64,000 bases of DNA from Chrysomallon squamiferum (lineage: Eukaryota > Mollusca > Gastropoda > Neomphalida > Peltospiridae). Where the stretch lies: the NCBI GenBank assembly GCA_012295275.1, contig CM022679.1, positions 21,144,110 through 21,208,109 of the forward strand. The letters run 5' to 3'. Made by a program: the position numbers and the translations under genes. Of the stretch, positions 47,472 to 62,220 are shown piece by piece. Each line of letters starts with the position of its first letter. The first letter of the stretch is position 1. The notes under the pieces were generated by a model. That model was not told where the DNA came from, did not search any database, and saw only the letters and a program-made list of their open reading frames with translations.

Positions 47472-48869
47472 TTTAAATTTTAAATTTTAAAATTTGTAAA
47501 TATTTTTTTATTATATTTTTTTTTTGTTGTAATATAATCTTTGCAGGCCATTTTCAAATGAAAACCAGAAACATTAAAATTTATACTGGTAGAATTTTAA
47601 AATCATTGTTCAGATTTTAAAAAACAAATGATGTGGTTATATTTTTAAAGACTTTTGAAACATCTTACCTATGGATTATCTTATAATAAGTCCATGGTTT
47701 GCTGTTTGCTTTAATGACAGCTCTGCATGTTTTAGTATATAAATATTACATTGTTTTTGTTTTTTTATTTTATATATAATGTTAATAGATGACATGAAAG
47801 AAGAAACTTATTGCCATCATTTCATAGACTGTATCTCATAATCAGCATCCAAGAATTTCACACATGTACGCACTTTTTCAGAAACTTAAAATTATATTCT
47901 ATGGCCTTACAAAGCACATATTTGGAATGGAAAATAAATCATGACTGCACCTACAAGTACTTATTCGCTGGGCCGTCAGGCTTCAGGCTACTGTTCTGAC
48001 TATTGATCTGAAGCATGCTCTTCTCATAAAATGGCGGATTCACTGCTAAGACTAATCTCCTATGATCCGAACAGCATGTTACTGATAAATATATTTGGTA
48101 ACCACTTAACTCCTGTTAACATAAAGAGTGGATTAGTATCAGAGTGTATTTGTCAGTTAATTATAACAGAAGGAGTAAGCTGGTTTTCTTTTTTTATTGA
48201 TAAGTGATAGAACTGCCACATACATTTTATCTTTGTAAATAAAAATTATTTTATGACAAGGATAGTACTGTGAGTATCTTTCATGTAACAAAAGATTTGT
48301 AATGTATATTCACATTATAGAGAGTCCATTAGAGGAGCCAGCAGTATTTTAAAATGTAATAAATTTAAATAATTTGTGTACAGTTATTATGAAGATTGCC
48401 AATTTTAATAATGCTTTCGACAAAAAAGAATAAATGATTTGGGGAAAATCACAGCAAATCCATCCCTTAAAAAAAAAATAATAATAATAACTTATAAAAA
48501 GTTTAAAGAAAAAAAAAATTAAAATGTAAACATTAACATTTTCAGTAAATACGTTTAGAGTACCATTAAAAAAAAGAAAACATAAACATAGAATGTCCGA
48601 AATTTTTGAAATAGAAACAACTAAGCCAATTTGTATTGAAGCTAACATGATGAACAGAATTGTTTTAACATAATTACATGACATTAACATGAAAACAGTT
48701 TTGTGTTTTTTATAGTTTATTTATTTTAACATTACAGTAGCTGTGTTTTTTCAACAGTTAGTATTCAAACATACACTTTAACAAAAGGCCAGAAATTTAT
48801 AAAAAGGATAGAGGTAAATGAGAAATTATATTTTAATATTATGAAAACGGTTACAATTAAAAATATACT

Positions 48870-49614
48870 TTATATGATTTTTTCAGCATATTTATCAGTA
48901 TTACATATAAAACAAAATAACACAATTTAGAATGAATATATTGTAATTGACTGGAATTAAACTTTTAACACAAATAATTTGTGGAAAACAAGATGACTGA
49001 AATATATTCTAGAGTAGACATTAGAGATCAATGTGAAATTATCAAATTCATTTTAATCTGATGAAAATATTACAACTTAAAAACTTATGATATGTTACAT
49101 GCACTTTAAACCAAATCAAGATAAAAATTTAAAAGGAATAAATTGACATGCGATTGGATCAAATTTTTAAACACTAGTTTGCATGTGTGATTTGCAAGAG
49201 AACAAAATGACTGATATACATTCCTGAGCAGATATAGATAAATGGAAAATCAGTGACTTCATTACAATTTAGAAAGAGAAGGATTATGATAGGTTACATG
49301 CCTCTAAAACCAGATGAAGATAAAATCTTAAAATGAATAAACTGACAGGTATCTGGCTGGAATCCAACTTGATAATATCAGGATGTGTGTCTGTCTGTGT
49401 GTGTATGTGTGTGTTGTTTGCAGAAAATAAGACTACTGAAATAAATATTATATTCTAAAGTAGACAGAGATCAAAGGGAAATGAACAAATTCATTGCAAT
49501 TTAAAAACTGGAGGATTATGATATGTTAAAACCATAATAAAACAAAATCATGATAAAATCTTTAAGTGAGGATACTCACAGGTGACTGGAACACAACTTT
49601 TTAACATTGGGACG

Positions 49615-49645
<31 letters not shown>

Positions 49646-49680
49646 TTTTGCATGGTTTGCAGGGAACTGTTTGTTAAGAA
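48870..49680 (+). repeat. imperfect tandem array, about four units of about 203 bases
   Basis: Equivalent landmarks recur at 48949 (GACTGGAATTAAAC), 49152 (GATTGGATCAAAT), 49355 (GGCTGGAATCCAACT) and 49584 (GACTGGAACACAACT), giving spacings of 203, 203 and 229. Each unit carries GCAAAACAAGATGACTGAAATA-like, CTAGAGTAGACA-like and GGATTATGATATGTTA-like blocks. The last units contain a TG microsatellite that explains the longer spacing. Confidence 0.85.
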
Positions 49681-50839
49681 CTGTGCAGGACCCAAAACAA
49701 GCTGGTAATTTACTCACAAGGGTGGACTTGTTGTGTGTTTTGTCGCTTTGTTGTAAAATGTCAGCAAACACGATGCTGAGTTGTGTACACAAACACACTC
49801 TGTTTGGGTGGTCAGTGGCTGCATGTTGAACTTAGTGACAGTGATGTCTTTAAATCCCATCAAAGTTGATTTAAATGAGGGAAGCTGATGGCACAGGTGG
49901 CCATCATTGGTGAAAAATGTGCACAGAGAGAGAGAGTAGTGTCAACATATTTTTGTGATGTTCTTAAGGATTATTATATCACTACGTATTCTGGACATGA
50001 GTTGAAATGTTGCTGTGAATTAGATTTCTTCTTTTTTTCTTCTTCTTCTTTTTTTTTTTTGAGATTATAAATGTTGCTTATTCAAGTTATTGTAGAATAT
50101 TTAATTTTAAATCATAGTATATATGTTGTGTGTGTGTGTCCCTCAAAATTAGTAACATTGCTAATATAAATAATTATAATAATATTATATATGTAGTAAT
50201 AGTAGTAATAATAATAATAATAATAAATGAGTTATAATAATATAAAAATAATATAATATTTAAAATTTAATATAATAATTAACAGAAAAAAAAAAAAAAA
50301 AAATTGAAATGCTGATAATAACATGGTGGTGCTTTGGCAGTAGTCCAGTAGTAATAGCAGTAGTACTGGCAGCAGCAGCAGCAGCTATAATAGTAATAGT
50401 AGTGGTAGCAGTAATAACAATGATAATACAAATGAGATTCCATTAACATTCAAACTAGATAAAAGTAATTTTTCTTCATTCTGTGAATTCCTAGCTAACA
50501 TGTCCAGGTAATAACAGTAACGAGATGACATTAAGATCTAAACTAGATGAAAGTATCTTTGTTTCAGAGTGCGAATACCTTGTTAATATGTCCAGGAAAT
50601 TAACTGTGGTCACCCAGTGCTGTGTAAATGGTCTTTCTGCTTTGTTTCCTCTCTGATTATTTTCTGCGTCTGCACTAAAAAGTCTTCAGAGATTGAGATA
50701 TCCTTTCAACTCGTATCATTGTCATATACTGAAAGATTTCATTGTTGTTTACGGCATCATTAATTCTTTGTCCTCTGCTTTGTGTTAGCAATTATTATGT
50801 ACTTACATGCAGCTGTGAGATGTATAAATGTGTACATAA

Positions 50840-51235
50840 AACCCGTTGTAAAAATCTATATAATATGTAGATATGATTATCGTTGTTTGCAGAGAGTGCA
50901 ATAAACATGAAGTGTTATAGTCTGGAGTGTATATGTGTTTGCGTATGATATTTTCTGTGGTGCCAATGTTTGCAAATGTTTATATGCACTTATAGGAGTA
51001 CTTTGTATGTTTGTACTGTTGATGTACATGCATATGTATGTATTGTATGTTGATATACTTAAATATGTGTGTATTGTATGTTGATATACACACATGCATA
51101 TTGTTAATATAATAGATACACATATACATGTGTATATTGTATGTTACTACACATATGTGTGTGTATTTTATAGTGGTATACATACATATGTGTGATATTT
51201 TAAGTAGTGGTATATATATACATCTGAATGTGGAT
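50840..51235 (+). repeat. degenerate TATG/TGTA-rich tract
   Basis: Variants of GTGTGTATTGTATGTTGATATAC recur between about 51040 and 51180, in TATG-rich DNA. All open frames here are repeat artefacts. Confidence 0.7.
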
Positions 51236-51776
51236 CTTTTCCTTCACTAACATATAATATTTGATGTGTTAAAGCATTTTCATCTGTAACTAATCAATCA
51301 CTTTGACATGAGAAATTCACTGAGGTATTTTTAAAATTACCTTTTTATGCTTAGCTATGTTTAGCTGCACTACATCCATGAACAAATTAATTTTAATTAT
51401 TAGCAGTTTGTTACATGAAATAATTTGCAATAAATGTATTCAGGATTTCAGGTATTTTATATATTTTTTGTCATTAAGATATGATGGTGCAGTATGCAAT
51501 AGTGAAAAATCATGAGTACAGAGAGAAGTTCTAGCCCTGGTGGTACAGATTTGTTAATCAGAATAAAATAGCACTAAACAAGTCTCGAACAAAAATACAT
51601 CCATTAATTAATTTTGTTAATTTTCAGTTGACAGTTTTATTTATAGTCTTTTCAGATTTACTACTAATAAAGTATAAATAGGTGATATGATGCACAGAGG
51701 CTAACATTCCTATTATTTATGTTACATCATATTTTTATATAATTGTAAAAAACATCCCCTAAAGACTGAGGATTTA

Positions 51777-51807
<31 letters not shown>

Positions 51808-53081
51808 ATTTATTAACAACTGACAGAACTGTTTAAAGAAAAAGTTTTTAAAACTTTCTTGCTCGGCCAGCCTGAAAGAGGTCTAGATACTGTATTTTAA
51901 TACTTTCTTTTTTAAATATGAAAATAAAAATAAAAGGAATTTATATTCCTATTTGATGTTTCAGTTTTTATTCTCCATTTTTACTGTTTTCTCTATTTTA
52001 GAGTATTGTTATTGCTTTATAGTCTTTATAGCAATTGTCAAACCATAAAATGATAATCAATTTTTATTCTTATCTTTTATTATTATTATTTTATTATACA
52101 TATTTGTTTTAGTATGTTTAACATGGAAAGATGCAGGGATAAAAAAAAAAAACAACACAAAACAATGCTATATTTGTTAAGAGAAATCTGTCTGCTTCTT
52201 CAAAAACATGTTGGGTGTTTTTTTTCAACAGTGAATATGCAGGAAAATATGTTCTATTTGTTTGCATTCCTACTTGAGGTGAGAAGAACCTCAGTATGTG
52301 TGTGTAATGTGATTCAACATGGAGAGAAATGTATTGAAGGACTTCTGTGTTTGCCAACATGTTTGAGGACCTCTGTACACAGGGCTACACATTTTACACA
52401 TCTTACGTATCCAGTAGTTTAGAGCCAGTCCTCGACAACAATAAACAAATAAATAAACAACTTCATTTGAATTCAGATCATGCAATTATGACACAAGCAA
52501 ATAAATACTCTTGTATGTATAGTAAATATAATATCAGCTCCACACAGTCATTAGATAAATGGATTAGAATAGGATTTAAACACTTTTCAAAGTACCTATC
52601 ACGTATGTACACATGTTAATATTTAGTAATTTATCATTTGTGCTGCAAAAAGGTTAATGATATTTAACTGTGTTTTGTATTTGTGTATAACACTACAAAT
52701 AATAATAAAAAAAATAAAAATAATAATGTGTATCTAGAGAAGTTTAATAAAAAAGCCAGCAGACACAGTATGAGGGCACACGTGGCCACTGTAAACAGAC
52801 AGACAGGCTGGCTGGCTCAATGAGGTATCTTTGGGATGCTTCACTAACTCCTGGATTTGTCCAGATTTTGGTAGATGTGAGAATATTTGTATATTTCCCA
52901 GATTTAGACCAGACTTTTGAAATTTGAGACCATTAAATGGAGGGTCAAGTGCATTTACTATTATAATTGTAATAAAAATAATAATGAATTATATATATAT
53001 GTATGTATATATATTACTTTTTTGAAAAAGTGTACTGAATAATGAATTAAAAAGGGATATCCACAATCGGGCAAATTCATG

Positions 53082-53112
<31 letters not shown>

Positions 53113-53479
53113 TTAGAAAACATTTCATGAATTCAATACTCTGGTGGCAAACACTAAAGAAATTAGAATTGATATCATTATTTTGTACAATTTTTAAATT
53201 AAAAAAGAAAGAAAGAAAAAAAAGGTTTTATATGTAGAAAGGGTTAAACACATCCTGAGAATTATTAAGCAGAAATACTTCTCTTTTTTTTTTCGGTTAT
53301 GGTTGTTTTTTTTTTTGATTTTTTAACACTTTTCACATAGCTAGTGATTAGAAAATAATGCCTCTCAGGAAAATCATATTGTTTTATTCTTTAGTTCATT
53401 CTCAGGCTAACAAATCCCAATAATTTTCATTGTAATTCCCAGTAATTTACTTCATGATACCAAGCATTACAGAAACAGC

Positions 53480-53740
53480 ACTGAGCAGTGGTTTCCAGAG
53501 TTTTTTCTAACTGTATCCCTTGGAGAAAATTTTTGATTGATGCATAACCCTTTCCATTTACAGTGACAGAGCAACTTCACTATGGTCAGTTAATAAGCAA
53601 GCAAAATGTGACACTGTGTTTTAATTGGATAAAATTCAGATGAGGATGATTATCTTGTGTACCAATACTGTTTTTTCTTTTTGCATCTACTGTTACAGAA
53701 TTTTGCTTGCATACCACAGTTGAAACATCTCTAGCATAGA
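53480..53740 (+). mobile_element. possible hAT-like nonautonomous DNA transposon remnant
   Basis: CAGTGGTTTCCAGAGTTTTTT...TGTATCCCTTGG at 53486 resembles the 5' terminus of many hAT elements (CAGTGGTTCTCAA...TACCCCTTGG). GCATACCACAGTTGAAACATCTCTAG near 53708 resembles the matching 3' end. The termini are badly mutated and no 8-base target duplication could be confirmed. Confidence 0.4.
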
Positions 53741-56522
53741 GATTCACTAATTAAACAGTATTATTAATGAATTTGCAAAGTAATTATCAGCTGCCCTGAT
53801 TCCTACACTAGTATCATTGTTTTCTGTGCAGTGATTTTCGACTAACTTAATAAACTGCTTATAACAAAAATCAACAACTGTCATTAATGGAAGTTATTAT
53901 TTGATTGGATATATCTGTCATTTCATTGCATTATAATAATTGTTTTTGTTGTTTGTCTGTTTTTTTTTTTTTTCTGTGGGGTTTTTGTGTGTGTATGTTT
54001 TTTGTTGACTGTCATATCCATTCAGGATGTACAAAAAAACCCAAAACAAACAACCTTTTATAAATATCTTCCTTATTCAGAAGATATGATAATTTTGGAT
54101 GGTTTATGATAAACAGGGAAACCTCTTCACATTAAGCCAGATATAAAAATGTCAAAAATATTCACGTTGCTGTTTAAAACAGTTTTCCCTCAAGGAACTG
54201 GTATCATCAAAAAGAAATATTTTAATCAACTATAAATAAACTAAATAAAATACATAATACTTTTTTCTTCTTCTTTTTGGCTGTATGTATATGTTTGTGT
54301 GTGTATGTGTGTACACATAAACAAACCTAGGAGAACAGTTTTATATAAATTGTGTGTCAACCTTCTAGTAAATAAATAAGAATTGTTATCATCATATTCT
54401 TCTCATTATAATTTTTATAATTGTTGTTGCTGTCATTGCTATTTTAAGATAATTTATTTTGTTCTTATGTGAATGGAAATAGTGATCAGTATGGTGTGAT
54501 AACAGTGTACTATAACTGTTATCTCCTGAGGATTATATAGTTCATTTAAGCTGACATCTGATTAGGAATAAATTATAGTGTACGCTTACATGATTAGAAT
54601 GAATCATATTTAGTAATATTCAAAGGACAGTGACTGGAAGTAGATTTGTGACTATATTGTGATTTTTATGTACTTAAAACAACATGCAGTCATAAGATAC
54701 CCTTTTATGTGAATTTCCCATGTCAAGAATAACAAATAAAACCCACTCTGACACATTCATCTAACATAAGGGGCAATGGATGCAATGGGAGGTAAATTAC
54801 CAGGACTGTCAAAAAGAGTTGATCTCATGAACTTTAGTTCAGCTCTGTGCTGCCATCCTGTTTTTCTAGGAATGTTTTGGAAACTGACTTTGTAAAACGA
54901 GCTACTTGTAATGAGTTTACATTTTGACACAGTTTTCACATTCCACTGCTGTCTTTGTGTTGTAAACCATATGCTAAAAGCTGAGATAATTGTAAGAAAA
55001 ACACAAAAATAACTTTGTCAAACAGAAGTAGGTCCAACGCCTGTTTTTAACATCAACTGCATGCTGTTTCTGTTCAAAACAGTGTTACACTGCCACTCAT
55101 AATAATAATAATAAACTGAACTTTTGTTGTTCAATGGTCGTTAATTCTTTGATTTAATCTGTTTGAAGTAAGAATGGGCTGAAATCACATGGATAAGACA
55201 GTAACAAAAATAAAATAATATAATTTATAAAATTGTCCAAAAACCCTCTTCCAGAAATTATTTTAATGTGTTGTTTCCTTAAGATTATGTGTATCATCAA
55301 TGAAATCCATAATTTGTGAATTTTTACACATTTGTCATCTGGTTGATGAAATTTACCTAAATTCGTATGTTTATGGCCATCCATCCATCTATCTACCTAT
55401 TTGTCCATATAAACTTAAATATTAATAAATATCATCAGCTACACAAGCAAAAGTTTATTCAGGACTATAAAAGAGTTCACTGATGAAGTATGGTATTTTT
55501 ATGGAAACTCCAGAGATCTGTGTCAGACAACAGTATGCTGATCTCAGCTGGTTTTCAGGTTAATCCTGTAGTTTTCTTAACCACAGCAATCCTGTGGTTA
55601 GTGCAAGAACTATCTCCAGTCATTACTCAGAATGAGGCAAATCTGATGAACTGGCGAAGTACAACAGAGAGCATATTGTACTAATTGTTTTGAACTCTTT
55701 CACTAGAAAACGTGGTGTGGCCATGAAAGATGTGCTTCAAGCTTAACTAAATATAAGCACAGAGTCATATGACGGATTGTTTCACTGAAATCTAAAAAGT
55801 TGTGTGACGTCAGTTTTGTTTCTTTTCTGAATCAATATAATGGGTTGTATTGTCATCTGGAATTTTGAAAAGCTGCTTATTATCTTGAGAAAGCCTTTCA
55901 TTACATTCACAAACATAAACACAGCTACTAAGCCTGCACAGATTGTGTTTTGAGTTATTATATCATTACAATAAGATAATTATCATGTGGGATAAGCATT
56001 GATTTACTTGGCATTCAGAACTGTTATAGTTCATTTGACACTTTATTTGTATTTGTTGTTGTATGCCATAAATGTCATCTTAGTCTGATTTTTTTTCTTC
56101 TTCTCATTGTCTGTTTAATTACTTAAGAAACATGATAAAGAAAAAGTTTTTTTCCATTGGAATTAGTCAATGAATGCTGAGAATTCTTAGAAAAAAAAAA
56201 TGTTGTTTGGATTTGTTTTTTACTTTTTTTTACTTTTTTTTTTATTGCAGTTTTGTTGTGGGGTGTGTGTTATTTGTTTTCTTTTGATGTTTAAAACTGA
56301 ATGTGTAATTGGTGGAATAATATTTATGCTTCTTTTGGAACAGTTTAAAAGTTTTCTTTTAAAATTTCAGTCTAATTTTGATTGTGCAGTTGACAGATTA
56401 CAGAAAATTGTGCAGTTGACAGCTTACAGAAAACAGTGAAAGTATGAATGAGGATAAAAGGGAGCAAGAAAAAGCAATTGAAGGGCACATTGGGGAAACT
56501 GAGAAAGAGAAAGACTGACAGA

Positions 56523-56655
<133 letters not shown>

Positions 56656-58604
56656 TAATTCATAGTAAATAGTTATAGATCTTGTTGCCTCTTGGATTTT
56701 TTTTTTCTCTAGTTCACATATGGGCTACAGCAGGATCACACTTTTCTCACCATGTGGAGATAATTAGAAGGTTTTAGACAAAATCCTTTATCAACTTCTG
56801 TCTAAGATTTCTGTTTTACTCTGTACCAGGTCACTGAAACCAAATATGAATCATTCATATTTTGCTGCAAAAAGAAAAAAAAAAAGAAAAAGAAGAAGAA
56901 AAAAGTTAATAATTTTCCCACGCTTCCATGATAGTGATAGATAAAGAATATATATATTTTAAAACATAGCCTTTACTCAGTAGTTAAATTGGATATCCTG
57001 GAGGTTTTTTTTTGTTTTTTTTTTGTTGTGGTATTTAATATTTTTAACACATTTTGTCACAGTAAAACTTGTACCTTATTTACATTATTTGTAATGGAAT
57101 ATTTCTAAACACATGATAATGACTACAAAAAATTTGTTATGATTTTTTTATTTGAATTGACAGTCTAACACAGTTAAATTACTGGATATCATGTTATTGT
57201 TTATGTTTCTTATCTAGTGTATAATTTGTTTCATATATTTTGTGCAAAATAAAACCTGTTTCATTTGTAAAAGAACTCTCACTTAGGCCAAATCTTAAAG
57301 GTACAACAGTATTATTTGTATCTTACAGCTTAATGTTATCAAATGTTCTTTTGTACTTGATAAATAGAAATGACAAAACTGATAACTGTCCCGTTATCAT
57401 ATAGTGAGTGACCAAGTACAAAATGGGTCATAACCTGAATGGGTTAATGAAATCTGAATACTGAAAAGGTATATTAATATTGATTCTGTGGCTGTTTTGA
57501 TAAATAATCATTTTGATACAAGTTCATTACTGACCTGTCATTGATATTAGTGAGTTAATAGAGTCATTCTTTGTGTCCATAATTATTACTTTATTATTAT
57601 GAAATGATCAGTTGTATTACCTTTTCAGCATGTTTGCCATCATGAAATAAAGCTTATTGTTTTGAGGTTTTTTGTGTTTGTTAAGAGGTTGGAGTCAGTC
57701 AGTGTAGGAGATTATCATCTTTACAATATATAAGGTTCACAATGTATCTGTATTTCTTTAATATTACCTTTTATTCATTATTCTTCTAATAACAGTATTA
57801 AATAACTAAATATTGTATCAGTGGTTTTGTTTTTCTTTAGTTCTCAAAAATCTCAAATATATTCCAAATACATTCATGGATTTTATGATTTTTATATACG
57901 TATAATAATTTAATGATTTTTTTTATTCTTTATTTCCTGAATGTGTCAAATATTTCAAATACAATAATAGATGTTATGATTATATTCTAAAAACTGAAAA
58001 ATCATTCCAAATATTCTTACAGCTAATGATTTTTTTTGGTTCTTTAATTCTTAAAAACTTCAAAGATTTTGAATACAGTGATTACAAACCATTTGTTGCT
58101 AATATTGAAAAAAAAAAATTCTTTAATTTATTGCAATTTCATCACTTCATGTCATTTTCATACAGTATCTACAAAGTATCTTTCCCATTTAATTCTGTGT
58201 AATAGGGTATGTTAAAAAGTAAATAGTTTAATAAATAGTTAAATAATCTTTAAATACTGTGATATAATTCTTTTTTATTACATGCAAAATGATAATTTAA
58301 ACTTTTTAATATATCTCAAAGTATTTTTTTTTTTTTTTTTGTTAACAGACATTTTTTTAAATTATTAATATATACAAAATGATGCACTTTTATTTTTTAA
58401 TATATTCAAAGTGGATTATATATTTAAATATTTTTAACCTGCATAAAATATATTCAAATGTTTTACAAATCTTCAGTCTGCAATTTGCAAATGTCAGACT
58501 TGAAAAATATCCATAGTTAAGAACTGACCTCTGTAAAGTGTGTTAGATTAAAAATGTACAAACTGGTAGGTAGTTTGTCTATTATTAGTTTTGGTTTAGT
58601 TCAA

Positions 58605-58625
58605 GGAAAGGCTTGAAGCCTTTCC
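58605..58625 (+). repeat. perfect 10-base-arm palindrome
   Basis: GGAAAGGCTT, one central G, then AAGCCTTTCC. It stands out in AT-rich DNA and is followed 120 bases later by a long (CA)n run. Confidence 0.9.
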
Positions 58626-58744
58626 AGTGAGTTAACAGCAAGTGAAGGTGATTGTGTAGATGATTTTGTTGTAAGTAAGGCTTTGCTGAAGGGTGGATTT
58701 ATGCAATATTAAAGTGGAAAGCAAAATAGTAAATATATATTCAT

Positions 58745-58960
<216 letters not shown>

Positions 58961-60600
58961 CCAAATCAATTTATGTTATAATTTTAAAGTAATCATACTA
59001 TACTGTGATTTATAAATGTATCATTCTTAAAATGATGGCTTGTTTAAATGTGTAACTAAAACAGGATCAGAAAACTTCTTTCAAAAAAAAAAAAACAAAA
59101 ACAGAAATAAATAAAATAATCAGGTCATATGTTATAATTCTCAGAAATGAAGAGTGAACCACTAATGGTATTAGTCACGGTTCAGATAAGTGTATGTGTA
59201 TATAGCCCATTAAAACTTTTCATCACGTTTACTACTTGAATGCTATTAAAAAGTCATTAATGATCTTTCTCAGTGTTTGTAAGTAGTGACTTAACATAGC
59301 TGTCACGTTGAGCATGCCAACTGGATCTGCAGGCAAGTTTTCACTTGGTTAGTTCGTGGGATATACATATAATTGGGCTTACCCCCGTTTCTGTGATCCT
59401 GTGTTTTCAGCTAGAAATGTGACCACGGAGCAGTCCACTGTGAAAGGGGTGATGGTCTGTGGACACACACACACATCTTGATCAATACCAGCATTTCAGT
59501 TAGATTGTCTTGCTCTGTCTGTGTAGGTCATAACTGTCAGGCTGCTGAAAATTGGATGTATTTACTGTTAATCCATGTAAATAAAATTTAAAAAAAATCA
59601 ACAACAACAAAGAAAATGAATAGTGTATATTAGTGGAGTTCTAGTGCACCTATTCTGGGTTTTTTTTATCATTACACATACAATACTACATGTATGTGCC
59701 TGCCGTTTGAGAGTTCTCAGATCACAGTTTACTACAGACAACATAAAAAAGTGTAAGCATTCCATCACAGATCTTTCTGAAGCATTCAGATGGAAATACT
59801 TTCTTGAGGTATCAGAGGGAGAGCTTCATTTCCATTGTGTTATAATCTTTTCACTGTGTTTTGTATTTAAGTGAGTGTCTGGCGTGTTCTTGCTGCAGTA
59901 TGTTACAAACTCTCCAGCTGGCTGATTCTAAACGACTGGGCTGAACAATGCCAGCGAGTATTCTGCAGCTATTTGATCCATGTCATCTTTGTATGGACAT
60001 CCTTGGATGACTGGCTCTCGTGTAAGGTGCTGTTGTTGAAAAAGATAAAAAAAAATAACACGTTCTTGGGCTAGAAGACGTTCACGTATGTAACTATAAA
60101 AAGATTTCTTTATACAGCACAGATAAAAGAAAATGGTAAAAGCAACTCACGACACTGCTGTTTTGTCATGAAGTGACTTTGTGTAGGTTACGAAATGTAA
60201 ATATTGTGATCGGGATTACTAGGTTTCTCTACATAATAATCACAGAATATTAATGTTAGCGGTTTGGGTCATCTGTGTTACCTAAGACGACGTACAACAT
60301 CACACCTGTCAATGTCAAAGGCTTCTTAAACAGTTTGTTGTGGAACAGATCTGTCATAGTGTTTCCTGGTAGCTTATACAGTGGTAAGTATTTAGTAACA
60401 GTGTAACAGAAAAATATGTGTAGATGTCATACTTCTCATTATATTTCTTTATTCTTTAGTCTTGACCCTCTTTTTCTTTCATTTTTCACATAAAACAGAT
60501 GATAAAATCATCTGGCATGAGGAAGTGAAAATGTAATAAAATGCTTGAATAATAATCATAGAGATAATATCTTTATTATTTACTTTCACTTACTACTTTA

Positions 60601-60607
60601 AAAAAAA

Positions 60608-60640
<33 letters not shown>

Positions 60641-60660
60641 TAATAATAATAATAATAAAC
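60601..60660 (+). repeat. (AAT)n with A runs
   Basis: Two AAT blocks separated by a poly-A stretch. Confidence 0.9.
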
Positions 60661-61924
60661 AACATAGTTATGTTTCTTAATGATCTTTGCACTTTTAGCA
60701 AAATGTCTTCTTCTGAATCATTCCCAGAAAATAACCTCCCCCCTCCTGTTCTTATCCACTAACATCACTGCAGACAATGGCCATTTCAGATGTGTCTGAT
60801 TCCTATGGAATGCTCTCTCTGTCTTTTAAACACATTAATTTTTCACTAATATTGATTTTAGTTTGAAATACTTCACCCCGGACGAAGACCATCTTTGTTA
60901 ATCTAAAAGCTGTTAGCATTTCGCATGCCACGAACGTCTTGATTTCTTCTCAAGGGATTTTCTGTTTTTGGAATCCCTAGAATGGACCAGAATAAATGTG
61001 TTTGGCTAAAGGATTTGTAATTTGAAACCTAATGCATGCAATTGTGGATTGCATATTCATTGGTGTGTTCTGTTATTTTTACTTTCTTTTCTTTTCATTT
61101 TTTTTTTTTCTTCTTTTATTTTTTTTTGTCTTGAAAATGAATGCAGAAAATATGCTGCAGTAAAATTTCTTGAGAAATTATAAAGCCATGATGTACCTGA
61201 AATTATTTGCTAATAAGAGTTAATTCTTAATTTATTTAAACAAGTGAAATTAAAATCTCATTCTGATCTTCATAATTAGTTTCATCCTAGGTTGTGATAT
61301 TGAAAAAATAAAAAATAAAAAATGCCAATTATCAATGAACCTCAAGAATTACAGAGGGTTTTTTTTTTTTTTTTTTGTATTTGTGTATGTGTCTGATCTC
61401 CTTTTAATAATAATTTTAAATTACTGAATAAATCCTGATCATTTTATTTTTGTTTTTTTAATTTTAAAATGAAAGTGAAGATGATATCTAGCATACTTCA
61501 TATTTAAGCACACACACAAACACACATGCACACACACACACACACATTTACATATAGTTATTTGCTGCAATAGTAATACAAAGCAAATCATCACGAATGA
61601 GAAAAATGCTGCTGTTTATGAAGAGGTGATAAACTGATTGATTTGAAATTGGTATGTTGACTTCAGGTGTGAAAATCTGACATACTTCACTGACAAATGT
61701 TCTGATTGATTGAACAAAGTCTGCTACATGCAGCAAAGTAAACATCCTGTGTTTGGTATGCAGGGAATACCAGCCATGGTACATCTTTGATTTCAGTACT
61801 GATTACCTGCTCTAAGGAGGCTAAGGTGTATGTTCCGATCACTGTTATTGAGGTGATACCCTTTAATGCTGGAACTGATCTCTAAACCAGAGAATGTCAC
61901 ACGTTATGCATGCATACACACAGA

Positions 61925-62220
61925 CAACAAAATAAAGCTATCTTTTTCTATATGTGTGTATTGTGTTTGTATGTATGTGTGTTTGTATATGTTACCTTAT
62001 GTATGTAAATGATTACAATAAATGTATGCATATACTTCTGTGACGTCATATGTTTGCTGGTGTTTGTGCTTGTAAATTGTATGTATGCATATACATATGT
62101 ACATACATCTCTGCTTTGATTGTATGTACATGTGAGTATGTGTATGAATATGCATAAATGTGTATGTTGGGTTTGTATTCATATGAATATATGCCTGTAC
62201 ATATGCTTTTATATAGATGT
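61925..62220 (+). repeat. degenerate TATG/TGTA tract
   Basis: TG- and TATG-rich intron DNA with repeated GTATGTATG and ATATGCAT motifs. Confidence 0.75.

Noticed and set aside
52114-52422. 102-codon plus-strand frame in the long RAPGEF intron
   Set aside because: No recognisable domain, AT-rich codon use and overlapping frames on the other strand; most likely chance.
59871-60074. 67-codon frame rich in Trp and Cys as a possible RAPGEF exon
   Set aside because: Does not continue the expected cyclic-nucleotide-binding-like sequence and lacks phase-2 splice sites; kept only as part of the less AT-rich patch finding.
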